DNA of 64,000 bases from Tepidaquicella sp964564635 (GCA_964564635.1 CAZMAR010000001.1:868001-932000), one strand, 5' to 3'. Shown: positions 1 through 9,578, counted from the stretch's first letter. Notes: generated by a model from the letters alone, not told the origin. Program-made: numbers and translations.

Positions 1-380
1 CTTTCTCAATAAGTAATTTCTGAAACTGAATTGCAACTCCTGTACGAAAGTTATTACTTTTGCCTAATATCACATGATATTGAAAGTAAACACGGTATCA
101 TAACAGGTAAATATTTACAATCGTAGAAAAAAGCCCTGTACAATATAGCCTAACGATTATAACTTTACATATTCATTTAGAAAAATTATTGTTCTAATTA
201 AAAGCATAAAGTGAAATGGTTTATCAATATACTACAGCCATAGTATATGAAAGGGATAAATATAACAAAACAAATTGTGGTATGTAAAAATAAGAACAAT
301 AATTCTAAAATGAATTGGCTTTGTAGCAATGTGAATATTACGCTACAAAGCCAGGTTAGTAATAAAAATGAAAAACTAAC
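1..380. other. Intergenic region with no supported gene
   Basis: This AT-rich stretch lies beyond the 3' end of the RND efflux gene. The only clear structure is the hairpin at 317-352. One minus-strand frame is open from about position 97 to the left edge, after an in-frame stop at 98-100, but it has no ATG and only about 32 codons. It could be the edge of a gene to the left or chance. No tRNA-like or repeat structure was seen. Confidence 0.5.
317..352 (-). terminator. Hairpin terminator candidate after the efflux operon
   Basis: Perfect 11-bp inverted repeat GGCTTTGTAGC (317-327) / GCTACAAAGCC (342-352) with a 14-nt loop, 29 nt beyond the stop of the RND gene. The sequence that follows on the minus strand is AT-rich but has no long T run, so it may be a processing hairpin or a weak intrinsic terminator. 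Confidence 0.6.
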
Positions 381-3300
381 TTAATTATTATCTTTCTTTT
401 TTCTTCTAAAAATCTTTTTTATTCCATCATCGGCAAGAGAATAAATCACAGGAATAATAACAAGAGTTAAGAATGTAGAAAATAATAAACCAAAAATAAT
501 TGCAACACCCATTGGACGCCAGAATGCAGAATTCTGACCACCAATTACCCAACTCAAAGTCCGCCAATCAAAATCAACACCTGAAGCAAGTGGCAATATA
601 CCAAGAATTGTAGTAGCAGCAGTTAAAAATATTGGTCGCATTCTAATTAACCCTGCCTGTACAAGCGCTTCATCTCTTGATAAACCATTTTCTCTTTCTA
701 ACACCTTTTGAAAATCAAGTAAAAGTATTGCATTTCTTACAACAATTCCACCAAGAGCAATTATTCCAACTCCTGTCATAACAATTCCAAAAGGAGTGCT
801 CGTAACCATTAAGCCTATCATAACCCCTATGATAGATAATAAAACTGATATCATAATTATAATAGGAGTCCTGACAGAATTGAATTCAATAACTATAAAA
901 AAGAAAATTAGTAATAAAGAAATAATTAATGCTTTCACCAAAAAGTCAGAAGTCTCTTTTTGTTTCTCTTCCTGTCCGGTATAAGTTATAGTATAATTTT
1001 CAGGGAGTTTTAAATTTGACAATTTTTTCTTGACATCATTCAATACTTCTGTACCAAGCCTTCCAACAGCATTACCAGTAATAGTAACAACTCTCTTCAA
1101 ATTTTTTCTTGATATAGATCCTACACCACCGGAGAATTCCACTTTTGCGACAGAAGATATCGGAATTTTATTACCGTTCTTATCAGAAATATATAAGTTA
1201 GATAGATATTCAATATTATTGCGCTGGTCTTTTCTCAATCTAACCACTATATCGTATTCTTTATCTCTAAATCTATATTTTGTCGCAATGTATCCATTTA
1301 TAGCAGTCCTAACAGTGTTGCCAATCATTGCAGTGCTTAAACCATAAAAAGCAGCTTTTTCTCTGTCCACAGTAACTTTTAATTCCGGAACTGCTTCATC
1401 AAAATTATCTTTCAGGTCTGCTAAACCTGGAACATCTTTGATAATGTTTTTTATTTCTTCAGTATACTTACCTAAAACTCTAAGGTCTTCACCGGCTAAC
1501 TCTATATTAACAGGTTTTCCTACAGGGGGTCCCATTTCTCTTTCTTCAAGTTCTACTTCTGCAGCTCCTGTTATTCCTTTTATTGAATCACGAATTTGAT
1601 TAGAACTAATAAATGAATTTTGCTCCCTGTATTCTTTGTCAAGGAAATTAACTGATATTGTGCTCTTATTTGGAATTCCATCTCCACTGTAATCAAGTGG
1701 ATTATTAGACGAACCAACATTTGATACGATGTATTCAATATCTTTTAATTTTGGAATGTGTTGTTCAACCAGTTTTGTTACCTCATTTGTTGTATATATG
1801 TTTGTTCCAACCGGAGTATTGATATTTATATTTACCTGTTGAGGTTCAATTTTGGGAAAGAACTCCACTCCAAGATTTACAATTCCATATAGTATAAAAA
1901 CAAATATTAATAATAAAAAGGTCAACAGAATAGTAGTTTTCCTGTATTTTAAAGCTTTTCTAACAACTTTTTCATAAATTTTCAGAGAAGTAGAAAAGAA
2001 TTTTTGATTAAAAAATTCAAGAAATTTTCTAATTGGTCTTACTTTCCTTTTCTTAGACTTTTCTATATCTCTTTTATAATGAATAAATATTGATGCTTGG
2101 ACAGGACTTATAATCATTGCAACAAAAAGAGAAGAAGACAAACATATTATAAGAGTTGTCGGAATATATTTCATAAAATCACCTACTATTCCCGGGAAAA
2201 ACAATAAAGGAAAGAAAGAAGAAATTATAGTAAGAGTAGCAATAATAACAGGAAAAACTACCTGTCTGGGTCCTACAATTGAAGAATCAAGTGGGGTTAT
2301 ATCCTGAGTTTCCTGTAATCTAAAAATATTCTCTATAACCACAATAGCATCATCAACAATAATACCAAGAACAACAATCAGAGTAAATAAAACCACCATA
2401 TTTAATGTAATACCCATAAGAGAAAGAATAGAAAAAGAAATCAGAAATGACAAAGGTATGGAAGTAGCAACAAGTATAGCATTCTTTAACCCCATAAAGA
2501 AGAACAAAACGAGTATCACAAGAATCATTCCTGTAATAATACCGTTTTCAAGTTCGTGAACAGTATTTACTATAAACTTTGAATTATCTCCAGTATAACT
2601 AATTTGAATTCCTTCTGGGACAAGGTCTTTATTATCTTTCAATAGAGCCTTAACATTATCAGCGATTTCAATCACATTAGCACTTGCTTTCTTTTTTACA
2701 ATTATTGTAATACTTTCATCACCGTTTGTTCGTGAGAAAGTTTTTCTATCGGAATAATCATAAGTAACCTCCGCCAAATCCCTTATATATATTGCATTGT
2801 TTGAAAATTTTTTTACTAAAATATTTTTTATCAGTTCAGGATCTTTGTATTCCCCAGGTACTCTGACAAGATAACTTGATTTTCCGATGTCAACTTTACC
2901 GCCTGGAATATTCAGGTTTTCTGCTTCAATAGCATTTGAGATATCATTAAAACTCAAATTATAATGTTTTAAAAGGTTTGCATCAACATCTATTTTAATT
3001 TCTCTTTCAACACCTCCAACAACTTCCGCAGAAAGCACTCCCGGTATTTCTTCAATTTTATCACTAATATTTTCAGCAATTTCTTTTTCCTTCCATAAAC
3101 CTATATTCCCTGTAACATTAACGTAAAGCATAGGCCATTCAGAAAGATTTATTTCCGTAATCACCGGTTCTTTTACATCTTTAGGCAACTTGGTTTTTGC
3201 AACTGATACTTTATCCCGTACTTTCTGCATTGCATCATCAATATTTATATTAATATCAAACTCAACTGCAATTGAACAAAAACTTTCCCTTGATACTGAT

Positions 3301-3542
3301 GTAATATTCTTTACACCACTTATACCTTTTATTTCCTTTTCTAATTCCTGAGTAACAAGATTTTCTATATCTTCCGGAGAAACGCCAGGATAAATACAGG
3401 AGACAAAGACATAAGGGATTTTTACTGAAGGCGATGCTTCCCTTGGAAGATTTACATAAGAAATAGCACCAGCAACAACGATAATTATAACTAAAATATA
3501 GACAGTTACTCTGTTGGTTACTATAGTTTTAAAAAAATTCAT
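381..3542 (-). CDS. RND-family (AcrB/HAE1-like) efflux pump inner membrane subunit
   Basis: This 1053-residue protein has the length and layout of an AcrB-type proton-driven exporter: a first transmembrane helix at about residues 12-31, a large periplasmic loop, helices 2-6 from about 335, a second half starting near 535, and a closing block of helices from about 870. Helix 4 carries the proton-relay aspartates D397 and D398 in GIIVDDAIVVIENIF. In helix 10, where AcrB has Lys940, the sequence reads GGIVVRNAILLLDF, so arginine replaces lysine. It is the last gene of a tetR-tolC-adaptor-RND set and starts 44 nt after the adaptor gene. It should form a tripartite pump with those products. The substrate cannot be told from sequence; small hydrophobic drugs or envelope lipids are typical for the family. 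Confidence 0.93.
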   Translation of the reverse strand: MNFFKTIVTNRVTVYILVIIIVVAGAISYVNLPREASPSVKIPYVFVSCIYPGVSPEDIENLVTQELEKEIKGISGVKNITSVSRESFCSIAVEFDININIDDAMQKVRDKVSVAKTKLPKDVKEPVITEINLSEWPMLYVNVTGNIGLWKEKEIAENISDKIEEIPGVLSAEVVGGVEREIKIDVDANLLKHYNLSFNDISNAIEAENLNIPGGKVDIGKSSYLVRVPGEYKDPELIKNILVKKFSNNAIYIRDLAEVTYDYSDRKTFSRTNGDESITIIVKKKASANVIEIADNVKALLKDNKDLVPEGIQISYTGDNSKFIVNTVHELENGIITGMILVILVLFFFMGLKNAILVATSIPLSFLISFSILSLMGITLNMVVLFTLIVVLGIIVDDAIVVIENIFRLQETQDITPLDSSIVGPRQVVFPVIIATLTIISSFFPLLFFPGIVGDFMKYIPTTLIICLSSSLFVAMIISPVQASIFIHYKRDIEKSKKRKVRPIRKFLEFFNQKFFSTSLKIYEKVVRKALKYRKTTILLTFLLLIFVFILYGIVNLGVEFFPKIEPQQVNININTPVGTNIYTTNEVTKLVEQHIPKLKDIEYIVSNVGSSNNPLDYSGDGIPNKSTISVNFLDKEYREQNSFISSNQIRDSIKGITGAAEVELEEREMGPPVGKPVNIELAGEDLRVLGKYTEEIKNIIKDVPGLADLKDNFDEAVPELKVTVDREKAAFYGLSTAMIGNTVRTAINGYIATKYRFRDKEYDIVVRLRKDQRNNIEYLSNLYISDKNGNKIPISSVAKVEFSGGVGSISRKNLKRVVTITGNAVGRLGTEVLNDVKKKLSNLKLPENYTITYTGQEEKQKETSDFLVKALIISLLLIFFFIVIEFNSVRTPIIIMISVLLSIIGVMIGLMVTSTPFGIVMTGVGIIALGGIVVRNAILLLDFQKVLERENGLSRDEALVQAGLIRMRPIFLTAATTILGILPLASGVDFDWRTLSWVIGGQNSAFWRPMGVAIIFGLLFSTFLTLVIIPVIYSLADDGIKKIFRRKKKDNN

Positions 3543-3586
3543 AACGCAAACTTTATTTTATCTTTTTTCATTAAACTTCAAAATGG

Positions 3587-4636
3587 TTATTGAATAATAT
3601 TCACTTCATCACCATCTTTTAAATATTGAAATCCTTCGTAAATCAACTTATCACCCTGTTGCAGTCCTTCAAGCACAACAACCTTATTGTCTGTTCGTCC
3701 ACCAAGTTTTAAAACTCTTTTTTTTGCGATATTATTTTCAACAACAAAAACATATTTTTCTTCTATATTGTCAACTATCAGGTCCTGCCTTAATACAATC
3801 GCATTATTAATTGAAGATTTTGTAATTTCAAGATTCGCAGACATTTCTGGTTTTAATTTACCAGAAGGGTTATATATCACAACTTCTATTTCAATTGTTC
3901 TCGATTGTGGATTTACTGTCGGTGAAACATAACTGATTTTACCAGTAAATTCTTCCCCGGGAAAGTCATCAAAAGTTATTTTTACAGTTTTACCTTTTTT
4001 AATATCGTTAACGAACCTTTCCGGAATACCAGCATTAATCTTTACTCTTGAAATGTCCACAATGCTAATCACAGGAGAACCCGGAACAGCCATTTCACCT
4101 TTGTTCATTATTTTAGCATCAACAATACCACTGATAGGAGAACGGATAAAACCTTTATTTAACCTTTTTAGATAGATATTGACCGATTTTTCAGCAACAT
4201 CAAGTTGTAATCCGGCGTTAGTAAATTGTTGTTCAGTCGCGGCTCCTTCAAGATATAACTTTTGCACTCTTTCGAAATTATCTTTCGCAAGATTATACTG
4301 TGCCACTGCTTGTTCATACGTTGCTATATCGGTCTCCTTAGAAAGTCTAACCACTACTTCCCCTTTTCTTACTCTGCTACCTTTTTCTTTAATATAAGTT
4401 ATTATACCACCTTCTTCGGCTGATAATTTACCGTAATTGTTAGCTTTAACAACGCCAACAACTCTGTATACTTCCTCAAAAGGTTCTTCCTGAACCTCCA
4501 TAATCTTAACCGGTTGAATTTTCTTTTCTACGACGGCTTGCTCTTTCTTCTTGCCACAAGAAGTAAATACAAGTAATGGAATCAAAAGTGCAAAAAATAA
4601 ATATATTTTTTTCATACGAATATAAATTAACTTCAT
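3587..4636 (-). CDS. RND efflux periplasmic adaptor (membrane fusion protein) lipoprotein
   Basis: A 349-residue HlyD/AcrA-type adaptor. The N-terminus is a lipoprotein signal ending at LVFTSCGKKK, so the protein is probably anchored by a lipidated cysteine. The usual order follows: barrel-sandwich half, a helical hairpin at about residues 100-160, the second sandwich half (RSPISGIVDAKIMNKGE), a beta-barrel and a membrane-proximal domain. It should bridge the RND subunit and the TolC-like channel. The ATG at 4636 overlaps the stop of the upstream tolC-like gene in an ATGA, which suggests translational coupling. The eighth codon, ATG at 4615 (MKKIYLFF), gives a more typical signal peptide and may be the real start. 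Confidence 0.92.
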   Translation of the reverse strand: MKLIYIRMKKIYLFFALLIPLLVFTSCGKKKEQAVVEKKIQPVKIMEVQEEPFEEVYRVVGVVKANNYGKLSAEEGGIITYIKEKGSRVRKGEVVVRLSKETDIATYEQAVAQYNLAKDNFERVQKLYLEGAATEQQFTNAGLQLDVAEKSVNIYLKRLNKGFIRSPISGIVDAKIMNKGEMAVPGSPVISIVDISRVKINAGIPERFVNDIKKGKTVKITFDDFPGEEFTGKISYVSPTVNPQSRTIEIEVVIYNPSGKLKPEMSANLEITKSSINNAIVLRQDLIVDNIEEKYVFVVENNIAKKRVLKLGGRTDNKVVVLEGLQQGDKLIYEGFQYLKDGDEVNIIQ

Positions 4637-5940
4637 TTAATTTCGAGTAATCCTTCAAGTTCTGCTTTTGCTACTAAGTATTCATAAACAGCCTGTAAAT
4701 ATGCAAGCTTACTTTGCGTTAATATCAGTTCAGCATCCAGAACATCTATTTGATTTATAACACCATTTTTAAAACTTATTTTTGCAAGTTCGTATCCTCT
4801 CTCTGCTAATGCAACTGTTTCCTTTTGAGCGTTAATTCGTTTCTTTGCCTCTTCAATTCTCAATATTATACTTTGTGCCTGTATTTTCAATTTTTCTCTT
4901 ATATTAGTAATTTGTTCATCAGTCTTCTTTATCTCAAGTTCAGTCTGGCTTTTTTTAAATGGATTTGAAAAGAAATTAAAAGTCCAGGTCATACCAACTC
5001 CCGCATTAACAACATTGTAATACCTGTATCTGAATAACTGTCTTGTATCATTTTCACCAGCATAAAGAGTATATTGCCCGAATAAATAGAATTTTGGTAA
5101 ATAATTCGCTTTATCTATTGATAATAATTCCTCATTAATTTGCCTGTTAATCCTGAGCAATCGCAAAGAAACATTATTATCTATCATTTTATTTATAATA
5201 TCATCTATACTCATAATAAACTCAGTACTATCATAAAAAAGACTGCCAACTACATCTATCTCTTCATCGGTTTTCAAACCCATTGTATTTTTTAAGTTTT
5301 TCTTACTCAAGGTGAGATTATTCTCTGCTTTTGAAAGTTCAGGTTTTATACTTTCAACTTTTACTTTTGCCCGCAGATAATCAAACTCAGTCACAGTACC
5401 GTTTCTATACCTGATTTCAACCACATTCAAATTATCCTGCGCATTCTGAAGAGATTTTTGATTAACCTCAACGACCTCTTTAAGAAATAAAACATTTAAA
5501 AATGATTTTTTAACTTCAGTTGCAACCTTCGATTCAATAGCATTCACATTTTCATTTGATAACCTTGAATAGTATTTTGCAATATTTATACCCTGAAAAA
5601 TTGGTGTTCCAAGAATAGGAATTGGCTGAGTTAATTGAAAGGTTGTGTTTATTGTATTATCAGTACCAACTTCAAATTTTTGTCCAAAAATATCAAACAC
5701 CTGTTTCTTAAATGCTCTTGAATATGTAGATTTAACATCAAGAGTAGGGATTAAACTTTCATTGTATGTTTGGGTAACTTTATAATCAGCAATCAATTTA
5801 TCATATCTTGCATTAACCAGTTCAGTATTATTCCTGAAAGCTTCGTTTATAGCTTCCCTTAATGTATATACTTTAACTTCTTGTGAATATAAAGAAGTTA
5901 CTATCAGTAATAAAAATATAATTAGAAATTTTTTATACAT
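4633..5940 (-). CDS. TolC-family outer membrane efflux channel
   Basis: 435 residues with a signal peptide ending near SLYSQ (residue 20) and two repeated OEP-type helical halves, the normal length for TolC/OprM-like proteins. Features typical of the family are the long coiled-coil segments, YRNGTVTEFDYLRAKV in the first half and the matching FKNGVINQIDVLDAELIL in the second. It has no lipobox cysteine, so it resembles TolC more than OprM. It overlaps the upstream tetR gene by 8 bp and the downstream adaptor by 4 bp, so all are expected on one transcript. It should be the outer membrane exit duct of the pump. Confidence 0.93.
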   Translation of the reverse strand: MYKKFLIIFLLLIVTSLYSQEVKVYTLREAINEAFRNNTELVNARYDKLIADYKVTQTYNESLIPTLDVKSTYSRAFKKQVFDIFGQKFEVGTDNTINTTFQLTQPIPILGTPIFQGINIAKYYSRLSNENVNAIESKVATEVKKSFLNVLFLKEVVEVNQKSLQNAQDNLNVVEIRYRNGTVTEFDYLRAKVKVESIKPELSKAENNLTLSKKNLKNTMGLKTDEEIDVVGSLFYDSTEFIMSIDDIINKMIDNNVSLRLLRINRQINEELLSIDKANYLPKFYLFGQYTLYAGENDTRQLFRYRYYNVVNAGVGMTWTFNFFSNPFKKSQTELEIKKTDEQITNIREKLKIQAQSIILRIEEAKKRINAQKETVALAERGYELAKISFKNGVINQIDVLDAELILTQSKLAYLQAVYEYLVAKAELEGLLEIK

Positions 5941-6607
5941 TCTTTAAAAATTTATTTCTTTTATTGGATTTCTTTCTTTTGATTTTAATGTTTTTTGACT
6001 GATAAGATTTAATTACCCTCTCGTACATTTTCCTGCCATTTTCATTTAATATTCCCTTCAACTGAAAATTAAAGATAAATTGTATTAATTCTTTTAAGGA
6101 ATAATTTTGAGGCATAGCCATTGAAGGTATAACAAGTGAATGAGTAATTGCATTGCTTGCATGAATAATTAAATCAGAAGGTAATTCTTTATTGATAAGT
6201 TTCTCTTTTTTACCCTGTTCAATTAATTTTTCCAATCTTGAATATATATTACAAATCTCAAAATTATGAACTTTTTCCCACAATTTAGGTGTATGCATTC
6301 TTAAATCCTTGAACCATAAATTGCTGTATTTAGAAACTTCATTCATATAATACTCATAAATAGCAATAATTTTTTCGACCACATTTTTTTTAGAAGAGAC
6401 AATTGAATTTAACTTCTCAATCCCAATTTTCAATTCCCTGTTAACAATTTCCTCAAGAAGTTTTTCTTTAGATGAAAAATGTTTATATAAAGTTTTTTTG
6501 CTTATCTGCAATTCGGAAGAGATGGATTCCATAGAAGTTTTATGAAACCCACTGGTAAAAAAAACCTCTTTCGCATAAAGTATTATATTTTCTCTTACAT
6601 CAATCAT
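5933..6607 (-). CDS. TetR-family transcriptional regulator of the efflux operon
   Basis: 224 residues with a TetR-type helix-turn-helix at about residues 8-55, including FFTSGFHKTSMESISSELQI and the recognition-helix end KKTLYKHFSSKEKLL. The C-terminal ligand-binding part is not similar to any subfamily I can name. The C-terminal 20 residues are very basic. It is the first gene of the efflux operon and overlaps the tolC-like gene by 8 bp. TetR repressors in this position usually repress their own operon and are released by a pump substrate; that role is inferred. An imperfect palindrome at 6630-6655 is a possible operator. Confidence 0.9.
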   Translation of the reverse strand: MIDVRENIILYAKEVFFTSGFHKTSMESISSELQISKKTLYKHFSSKEKLLEEIVNRELKIGIEKLNSIVSSKKNVVEKIIAIYEYYMNEVSKYSNLWFKDLRMHTPKLWEKVHNFEICNIYSRLEKLIEQGKKEKLINKELPSDLIIHASNAITHSLVIPSMAMPQNYSLKELIQFIFNFQLKGILNENGRKMYERVIKSYQSKNIKIKRKKSNKRNKFLKNV

Positions 6608-6629
6608 CGGTGTTTAACAAGTTATTAAA

Positions 6630-6655
6630 GAAACTGATATAGTATTAATCGTTTC
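6630..6655. promoter_or_regulatory. Possible TetR operator upstream of the efflux operon
   Basis: GAAAC (6630-6634) and GTTTC (6651-6655) are inverted across 16 bp, with GAT and ATC adding to the symmetry at slightly different offsets. The site is 23-48 bp before the tetR start codon, where an autorepressor would bind. The symmetry is imperfect and AT-rich DNA gives such matches by chance. Confidence 0.3.
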
Positions 6656-6693
6656 CAAAATAAAAACTTTAAAATTAAAAAGCAAGTAAAAAA

Positions 6694-7332
6694 TTATTTT
6701 TTGGATTTTCTTTTCTGCTTAATTTTATGGGATATAAATTTATAGATTGCAGGTGATATAGATAAAAATACCACAATGACAATTACTTTTTCTATATGTT
6801 TTTCAATATTTGGAATTACATTACCAAGGAAATATCCAATTAATGTCATTGATAAGACCCAGAAGATTCCACCAAATACATTGTATTTGAAAAAATCTAT
6901 GTATCGCATCTGAGCAATACCAGCGACAGTTGGTGCAAAAGTTCTGATTATTGGCATAAATCTTGCAAGAATTATAGTTATACCACCATATTTATCGTAG
7001 AAGTTTTTTGTTTTAATCAGATAATCTTTCCTAAAGAAAAATGATTGCTCCTTTTTAAACAACAGAGGTCCGGACTTATGCCCAATCCAATAACCCACTG
7101 CATCTCCAATAACAGCAGCAGGAATTAAAAGTAAATTTAAAAAATAAATATTTAAATCACCTTTAGCAGCAAAAAGTCCCGCAGTAACCAACAGAGAATC
7201 TCCAGGTAAGAAAAATCCAGCAAGTAAACCAGTTTCTGCAAAAATAATTGCAAATAATCCAATATATCCAACTGTTCGTATCAAGTTTTGAACATCATAG
7301 ATATATTCAAAGAACTCCTTAATCCATTCCAA
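6694..7332 (-). CDS. DedA-family membrane protein
   Basis: 212 residues with several hydrophobic segments and the DedA/VTT (SNARE-associated) signature: an early glutamate in FAETGLLAGFFLPGDSLL, a GDAVGYWIGHKSG segment, and the conserved ARFMPIIRTFAPTVAG motif with its two arginines. Members of the family are inner membrane proteins involved in envelope integrity, some acting as lipid scramblases or undecaprenyl-phosphate translocases. The start is TTG, supported by an AAGGAG Shine-Dalgarno at 7340-7345 with 7 nt spacing; the nearby ATG at 7325-7327 is out of frame and stops after two codons. The gene follows pcrA by 14 nt and is probably cotranscribed with it. The C-terminus is lysine/arginine-rich. 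Confidence 0.93.
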   Translation of the reverse strand: MEWIKEFFEYIYDVQNLIRTVGYIGLFAIIFAETGLLAGFFLPGDSLLVTAGLFAAKGDLNIYFLNLLLIPAAVIGDAVGYWIGHKSGPLLFKKEQSFFFRKDYLIKTKNFYDKYGGITIILARFMPIIRTFAPTVAGIAQMRYIDFFKYNVFGGIFWVLSMTLIGYFLGNVIPNIEKHIEKVIVIVVFLSISPAIYKFISHKIKQKRKSKK

Positions 7333-7339
7333 TTTATTT

Positions 7340-7345
7340 CTCCTT
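7340..7345 (-). promoter_or_regulatory. Shine-Dalgarno that fixes the dedA TTG start
   Basis: The minus strand reads AAGGAG, seven bases, then TTG at 7332. Most genes in this window lack such a site, so it is good evidence for the non-ATG start. Confidence 0.7.
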
Positions 7346-7346
7346 T

Positions 7347-9578
7347 TTAATTATCCATTACGCGTAATTTTGCGTATTTTAAAACTATCTTTTTTATTCC
7401 AAAATCATTAAATAATATCAGTGCCCTCTTCTCCATCCCATTTCCCGTAACAGATTGAACTATTCCATTGCCGAAAGTGTTGTGAAATACCCTTACGCCT
7501 GCTTTGATGTCTGAAAAAGAATCGTCCAGATTATCTTCGTCATAAATAATTGTTCGGGTTCTATTTTTTAACCGTGTTTTCTTTTGCGAAACAGGTAAAA
7601 AGACAGAGGGAGCACTATTATTTAAAAACATTCTATTTTTTGAATATTTCTCATAAATAATGTTTTCATCAAATATTGTTTGAGAAATTTCCGCTAAAAA
7701 TCTTGATTTTAACTGAAAATTAATTTCACCATGTCTATATCGTTGAAGTGAATATGTAATATACAGTTTTTCTTTTGCTCTCGTAACAGCTACATAAAAT
7801 AATCTTCTTTCTTCTTCCATTTCATCTTCATTATAAAAAGAATTACTGACAGGGAAAAGCCCTTCTTCCATACCGGTTATAAATACAACTTCAAATTCAA
7901 GCCCCTTTGCAGAATGAGCGGTCATTAAGGTAACTGCATTTTTTTTATCATCAAGTTCATCAATGTCAGTGATTAAGGAAACCTGTTCAAGAAATCCTTC
8001 TAAAGTAGGATTTTCATTTGTATCATAGTACTCTCTTATTGCCGATTTAAACTCCTGAATATTATTTATTCTTTCATCAGCGTCGGAAGTATTTTCAAGC
8101 TTCAACTTTGTAATAATCCCCATTTCATCAATCACACTACCAACCAATTCGTGAACCTTTAATTCATCTTTTAGAGTAATATATTTTGTTATAAAATCTA
8201 CAAAGTTTATTAATGTATTTTTAATACCGCTTTTAAACTCATCATTAGAAGATATAGTTTTTAATGCATCGTAAAGATTTATATTTTTATTCTTTGCTAT
8301 TTGCTGAATTTTTTCTATTGTTGTTTTTCCTATTCCTTCTTTTAAATTCAATGCTCTAAGTAATGCTTCATTATCATTCGTGTTAGCAATTACTTTTAGA
8401 TAAGAAAGTATGTCTTTAATTTCTTTTCGCTGGTAAAACTTTATCCCACCAATTATATTATATGGAATAGAATTATTTCTAAATGTTTCTTCAAAAGAGC
8501 GAGACTGGGCATTTGTTCTGTATAGAACTGCAATATCTTTGAAATTAATTTTTCTTGTATGAATTTCTTCTTTTATCAATTTTGCAATCCTGAACGCTTC
8601 GTCTCGGTCTGAAACCATTTCTATAATATGTACTTTTTCACCTACTTTGTTTGCAGTCCATAATTTTTTTTCTATCTTTTTTTTGTTCTTCTTTATAATA
8701 TCATCAGCAACTGCAAGTATCATTTTAGTTGAGCGATAATTTTGTTCTAACTTAAATATCTTAACCTTCTTGAATTCGCTCTGAAAATCAAATATATTAT
8801 CAATTTTTGCCCCACGCCATCTATAGATAGATTGAGCGTCGTCCCCTACAATAGATATATTGAGATATTTTTTACTTAATAATTTTAAAACTATATACTG
8901 CGCACGATTAGTATCTTGATATTCATCAACAAGAATGAACTTAAACCGCTCCTGATATTTTTCAAGGATTTCAGGATAGATTTTAAACAATTCTATTGGT
9001 TTAATAAGAAGGTCGTCAAAATCCATTGCATTGCTGCGAGCAAGAGAACTCTGGTATTTAGAGTAAATTTCCTTTATAAATTTTTCAAATGGGTTTTTAT
9101 TATTCGGAACAAAATTTTTAGGTAAAATTATATCTGTTTTCAATTTACTTATAAAACTTTGAACAGCATGAGGATTTAACTTATCAGTGGAGAAATTTTC
9201 CTCCTGTATAATTTTTTTTATTAAAGAAACTGAATCATCTTCATCATAAATGGAAAAATTTCTACTATATCCAAGTCTCTCCGCTTCGGACCTGAGTATC
9301 CTTGCAAAAATTGAATGAAAAGTACCAATCCATATTTTCTGAGCATTATCACCAGTAAGACTAATAACTCTTTTTTTCATCTCCCCCGCTGCCTTATTTG
9401 TAAATGTTAGGGCCAAAATTTCATAGGGGCTTATACCGGAATCTACAAGGTATGCAATTTTATAAGTTAATACACGAGTCTTGCCACTTCCCGCACCGGC
9501 TACAATCATACACGGTCCTTCAATATTAACTACAGCTTTTCTTTGCGCAGGATTTAAAACTGATAGGTCTAAACTCAT
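7347..9578 (-). CDS. pcrA: ATP-dependent DNA helicase, UvrD/PcrA type
   Basis: 743 residues, the normal length for superfamily 1A helicases. Visible motifs are the Q-motif region LNPAQRKAV, Walker A AGAGSGKT at residues 27-34, motif Ia ALTFTNKAAGEMKKR, Walker B VDEYQDTN near 217-224, motif III GDDAQSIYRWRGA, motif IV LEQNYRST, motif V LMTAHSAKGLEFEVVF and motif VI VAVTRAKEKLYITY. The C-terminus has the Tudor-like segment seen in PcrA/UvrD (VRVFHNTFGNGIVQSV), which in those proteins binds RNA polymerase. It unwinds DNA 3' to 5' in nucleotide excision repair, replication and removal of stalled complexes. It is divergent from rlmN and precedes dedA. PcrA and UvrD cannot be separated from sequence alone. 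Confidence 0.95.
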   Translation of the reverse strand: MSLDLSVLNPAQRKAVVNIEGPCMIVAGAGSGKTRVLTYKIAYLVDSGISPYEILALTFTNKAAGEMKKRVISLTGDNAQKIWIGTFHSIFARILRSEAERLGYSRNFSIYDEDDSVSLIKKIIQEENFSTDKLNPHAVQSFISKLKTDIILPKNFVPNNKNPFEKFIKEIYSKYQSSLARSNAMDFDDLLIKPIELFKIYPEILEKYQERFKFILVDEYQDTNRAQYIVLKLLSKKYLNISIVGDDAQSIYRWRGAKIDNIFDFQSEFKKVKIFKLEQNYRSTKMILAVADDIIKKNKKKIEKKLWTANKVGEKVHIIEMVSDRDEAFRIAKLIKEEIHTRKINFKDIAVLYRTNAQSRSFEETFRNNSIPYNIIGGIKFYQRKEIKDILSYLKVIANTNDNEALLRALNLKEGIGKTTIEKIQQIAKNKNINLYDALKTISSNDEFKSGIKNTLINFVDFITKYITLKDELKVHELVGSVIDEMGIITKLKLENTSDADERINNIQEFKSAIREYYDTNENPTLEGFLEQVSLITDIDELDDKKNAVTLMTAHSAKGLEFEVVFITGMEEGLFPVSNSFYNEDEMEEERRLFYVAVTRAKEKLYITYSLQRYRHGEINFQLKSRFLAEISQTIFDENIIYEKYSKNRMFLNNSAPSVFLPVSQKKTRLKNRTRTIIYDEDNLDDSFSDIKAGVRVFHNTFGNGIVQSVTGNGMEKRALILFNDFGIKKIVLKYAKLRVMDN

